This document shows, piece by piece, positions 62,739-64,000 of a stretch of 64,000 nt of DNA. The notes under the pieces are model-generated. The model was not told the DNA's origin. It searched no databases and saw only the letters and a list, made by a program, of their open reading frames with translations. This stretch comes from Bacillus sp. FJAT-29937 (GTDB lineage: Bacteria > Bacillota > Bacilli > Bacillales > Cytobacillaceae), in NCBI RefSeq assembly GCF_001509555.1, contig NZ_LMAS01000010.1, forward strand, positions 40,570 through 104,569. Reading direction: 5' to 3'. The stretch's first letter is position 1. Every line of letters starts with the position of its first letter. The translations under genes were made by a program, and so were the position numbers.

Positions 62739-63395
62739 CTAAATGACTTGCATCTTACTATTAATCATTTTCCCTTCAAGCGCTTGTGTGGCAAGCTTAT
62801 CCGCTTCTTTATTTTCTGTTCTTGGGATTGGGGAATATCTTGCATCAATTGAAAGCTTCTTTATTTTTTGTTCAATTCGATCAAGCCATCGATTTAAATT
62901 TTCTTCAAAACATGGCCATTCTCCTTTAAGCTGCATTAATACTCCTTGTGAATCCCCTTTAAATTCGCAGATCATATGGTGCACACCCATTTCTTCAAGC
63001 AAGTTTAATGTAAAGTAAAGAGCCGCATATTCAGCTTCATTATTATTCTCAATTTCATGAAAGAGTTCATTTGCACGAATGCGATATTTCTTCTTCCCTT
63101 GTTTATAATAAATGACCGCACCAAGTCCAGCCTGAAAAGCGGCTTTATTAAATCCTCCATCAAAGTATACGGTTACGTCGTGTGGATCTTCCTCAATTTC
63201 GGTAAGAAGCTTCCGCATTTCTTTCGTCGTCCATGATGTCCCCATTTCATCATGATAGAGAATATCTCTTCCTTTTCCGCTCTTCTCAATATCCTCTCCC
63301 ACTAATAAAGCCACTTCGCCATCTAGCCAGTCAGACTGAAAGACTACTCCGTCATTCCCTTTTATTTTATAAGTCCACTCCAATTTATATTTCAT
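62739..63395 (-). CDS. ypeP: RNase H-like domain protein YpeP
   Basis: 218 residues. Residues 1-70 are an extra N-terminal domain; from about 73 there is an RNase H fold with D of VYFDGGF, E of NNEAEYAAL, D of KGDSQGV and D of ENKEADKLA, so the catalytic DEDD set is present. The B. subtilis homologue has been described as lacking RNase H activity, so the residues alone do not prove function. It is divergent from the RNase HI gene at 63501. Confidence 0.85.
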   Translation of the reverse strand: MKYKLEWTYKIKGNDGVVFQSDWLDGEVALLVGEDIEKSGKGRDILYHDEMGTSWTTKEMRKLLTEIEEDPHDVTVYFDGGFNKAAFQAGLGAVIYYKQGKKKYRIRANELFHEIENNNEAEYAALYFTLNLLEEMGVHHMICEFKGDSQGVLMQLKGEWPCFEENLNRWLDRIEQKIKKLSIDARYSPIPRTENKEADKLATQALEGKMINSKMQVI

Positions 63396-63500
63396 TTTTT
63401 TCAGCCTTTCTTAACTTACACATTATTGGTACACTTATTTTATCTTACCCTGTTGTCGGTCAGAATAAAAATTTTCTGTTTAAATTTGGAGGAAGCTTGT

Positions 63501-63887
63501 TTGATTGAAGTATACATTGATGGTGCGAGTGCGGGCAATCCCGGGCCTAGCGGTGCAGGAATTTTTATAAAAGGAAATGGTCTCATTGAAAGATATTCCA
63601 TACCGCTTGGCCAAATGGAAAATCATGAAGCCGAATATCATGCATTTATTAAAGCGCTGGAGATCTGTATTGAAAAAGGATATCGAGTCGTTTCATTCCG
63701 GACTGACTCCCAAGCTGTTAATCGAGCCATTGAAAAGGAGTACGCCAAAAAGGGCTATGCCTCATTACTCGAAACAGCTCTGAAATTAAGCAGGCAGCTT
63801 GATCTCTTTTTCATGAAATGGGTCCCTAGTACTGAAAATAAGGCAGCAGATGAATTAGCAAGAGCAGCCATACGAAAAAATAAATAA
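63501..63887 (+). CDS. Ribonuclease HI family protein (YpdQ-like)
   Basis: 128 residues from TTG 63501, with GGAGG eight bases upstream. Active-site residues: D of VYIDGASAGNPGPSGAG, E of NHEAEYHAF, D of FRTDSQAV and D of ENKAADELA. It lacks the basic protrusion of E. coli RnhA. It would cut RNA in RNA-DNA hybrids. An IS3-type end follows 15 bases after the stop. Confidence 0.88.
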   Translation: MIEVYIDGASAGNPGPSGAGIFIKGNGLIERYSIPLGQMENHEAEYHAFIKALEICIEKGYRVVSFRTDSQAVNRAIEKEYAKKGYASLLETALKLSRQLDLFFMKWVPSTENKAADELARAAIRKNK

Positions 63888-63902
63888 GGACGAAATGGAT
63901 AC

Positions 63903-64000
63903 TGTGAACTGCCCCCTGTCAAGTAGACAGTGGTAATAATAAAATTGATCTAAGCGGCTTTAGCTCTATATTCCATAGGGCTAAGGCCGTTTAATCGTTT
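63903..64000 (-). mobile_element. End of an IS3-family insertion sequence
   Basis: TGTGAACTGCCCCCTGTCAA near 63903 is a terminal inverted repeat of the IS3 type; the transposase end lies just inside. The element continues off the right edge, so the length, other end and target duplication cannot be seen. Confidence 0.8.
63950..64000 (-). CDS. IS3-family transposase OrfB, C-terminal fragment
   Basis: The last 16 codons read KRLNGLSPMEYRAKAA then TAG, which is the conserved end of IS150/IS3 OrfB integrase-type transposases. Only this end is in the window. Confidence 0.85.
   Translation of the reverse strand, partial: KRLNGLSPMEYRAKAA

Noticed and set aside
1..64000. CRISPR array, rRNA or tRNA genes
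   Set aside because: No regularly spaced direct repeats, no rRNA sequence and no tRNA-like cloverleaf with the GGTTCGAATCC-type arm were noticed. I read by eye, so a divergent tRNA could be missed.

Overview
The window is chromosomal DNA of a low-GC, endospore-forming Bacillaceae bacterium. Gene content and order follow Bacillus subtilis closely in many blocks: the yodTSRQP lysine/beta-lysine cluster, ypmQRS, ypmP-ilvA, thyA-dfrA, ypjP, ypiP, yphP (brxA), ypgR, ypgQ, metA, cspD and ypeQ-ypeP-ypdQ. Sporulation genes (a YjcZ-type peptide, a GerA-type receptor operon) and AGGAGG-type ribosome binding sites with frequent TTG/GTG starts fit this. The species cannot be fixed by reading alone.

Layout. 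1-4.5 kb: minus-strand yod cluster, cut by the left edge inside yodP. 4.6-7.2 kb: a YjcZ-type sporulation peptide, an RsgA-like GTPase preceded by a promoter, a 23-codon leader ORF and an intrinsic terminator (a candidate attenuator), and a DUF4397 gene. 7.3-15.9 kb: ypmS/ypmR/sco, a nucleoside hydrolase, an orphan histidine kinase, a PCYCGC lipoprotein, ypmP, tatC, tatA and ilvA. 16-18.7 kb: thyA-dfrA and a secreted lethal-factor/Pro-Pro-endopeptidase-like metalloprotease. 18.9-28.9 kb: a long Ter stress cluster (terD, terC, C-C lyase, PRTase-TRSP, StiP, HAD, yceG, telA, terD) headed by a very good ECF-sigma promoter. 29-36.3 kb: ypjP, an aminotransferase, a 25-residue membrane microprotein, a methyltransferase, brxA, the HEAT-repeat protein YpgR, an ABC-F protein and ypgQ. 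36.5-40.3 kb: cysteine synthase, a nested inverted-repeat element and a sulfonate/nitrate/taurine-type ABC importer. 40.3-47.5 kb: DegV, an amidohydrolase, fhs with a cre site, metA, AIM24, a methyltransferase and a DUF3892 gene broken by an in-frame TGA. 47.5-52.7 kb: mntR with an acidic tail, topB, a glycosyltransferase remnant, and a MarR/azoreductase pair with a DoxX remnant. 52.7-57.8 kb: a gerA-gerC-gerB-gerB germinant receptor operon. 58-61.5 kb: mntABCD. 61.6-64 kb: a cold-shock gene, ypeQ, ypeP, an RNase HI homologue and the end of an IS3-family element.

Connections. MntR and mntABCD form a manganese regulator/importer pair, and an inverted repeat upstream of mntA is a candidate operator. 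The MarR protein probably controls azoR through an 18-bp palindrome at the azoR start site. The Ter genes look like one stress-induced system that couples TerD/TerC/TelA to a small-molecule biosynthetic module. The least described items are the rsgA leader/attenuator, the Ter biosynthetic module, the nested-repeat element at 37.4-37.6 kb and several small membrane ORFs with good expression signals.
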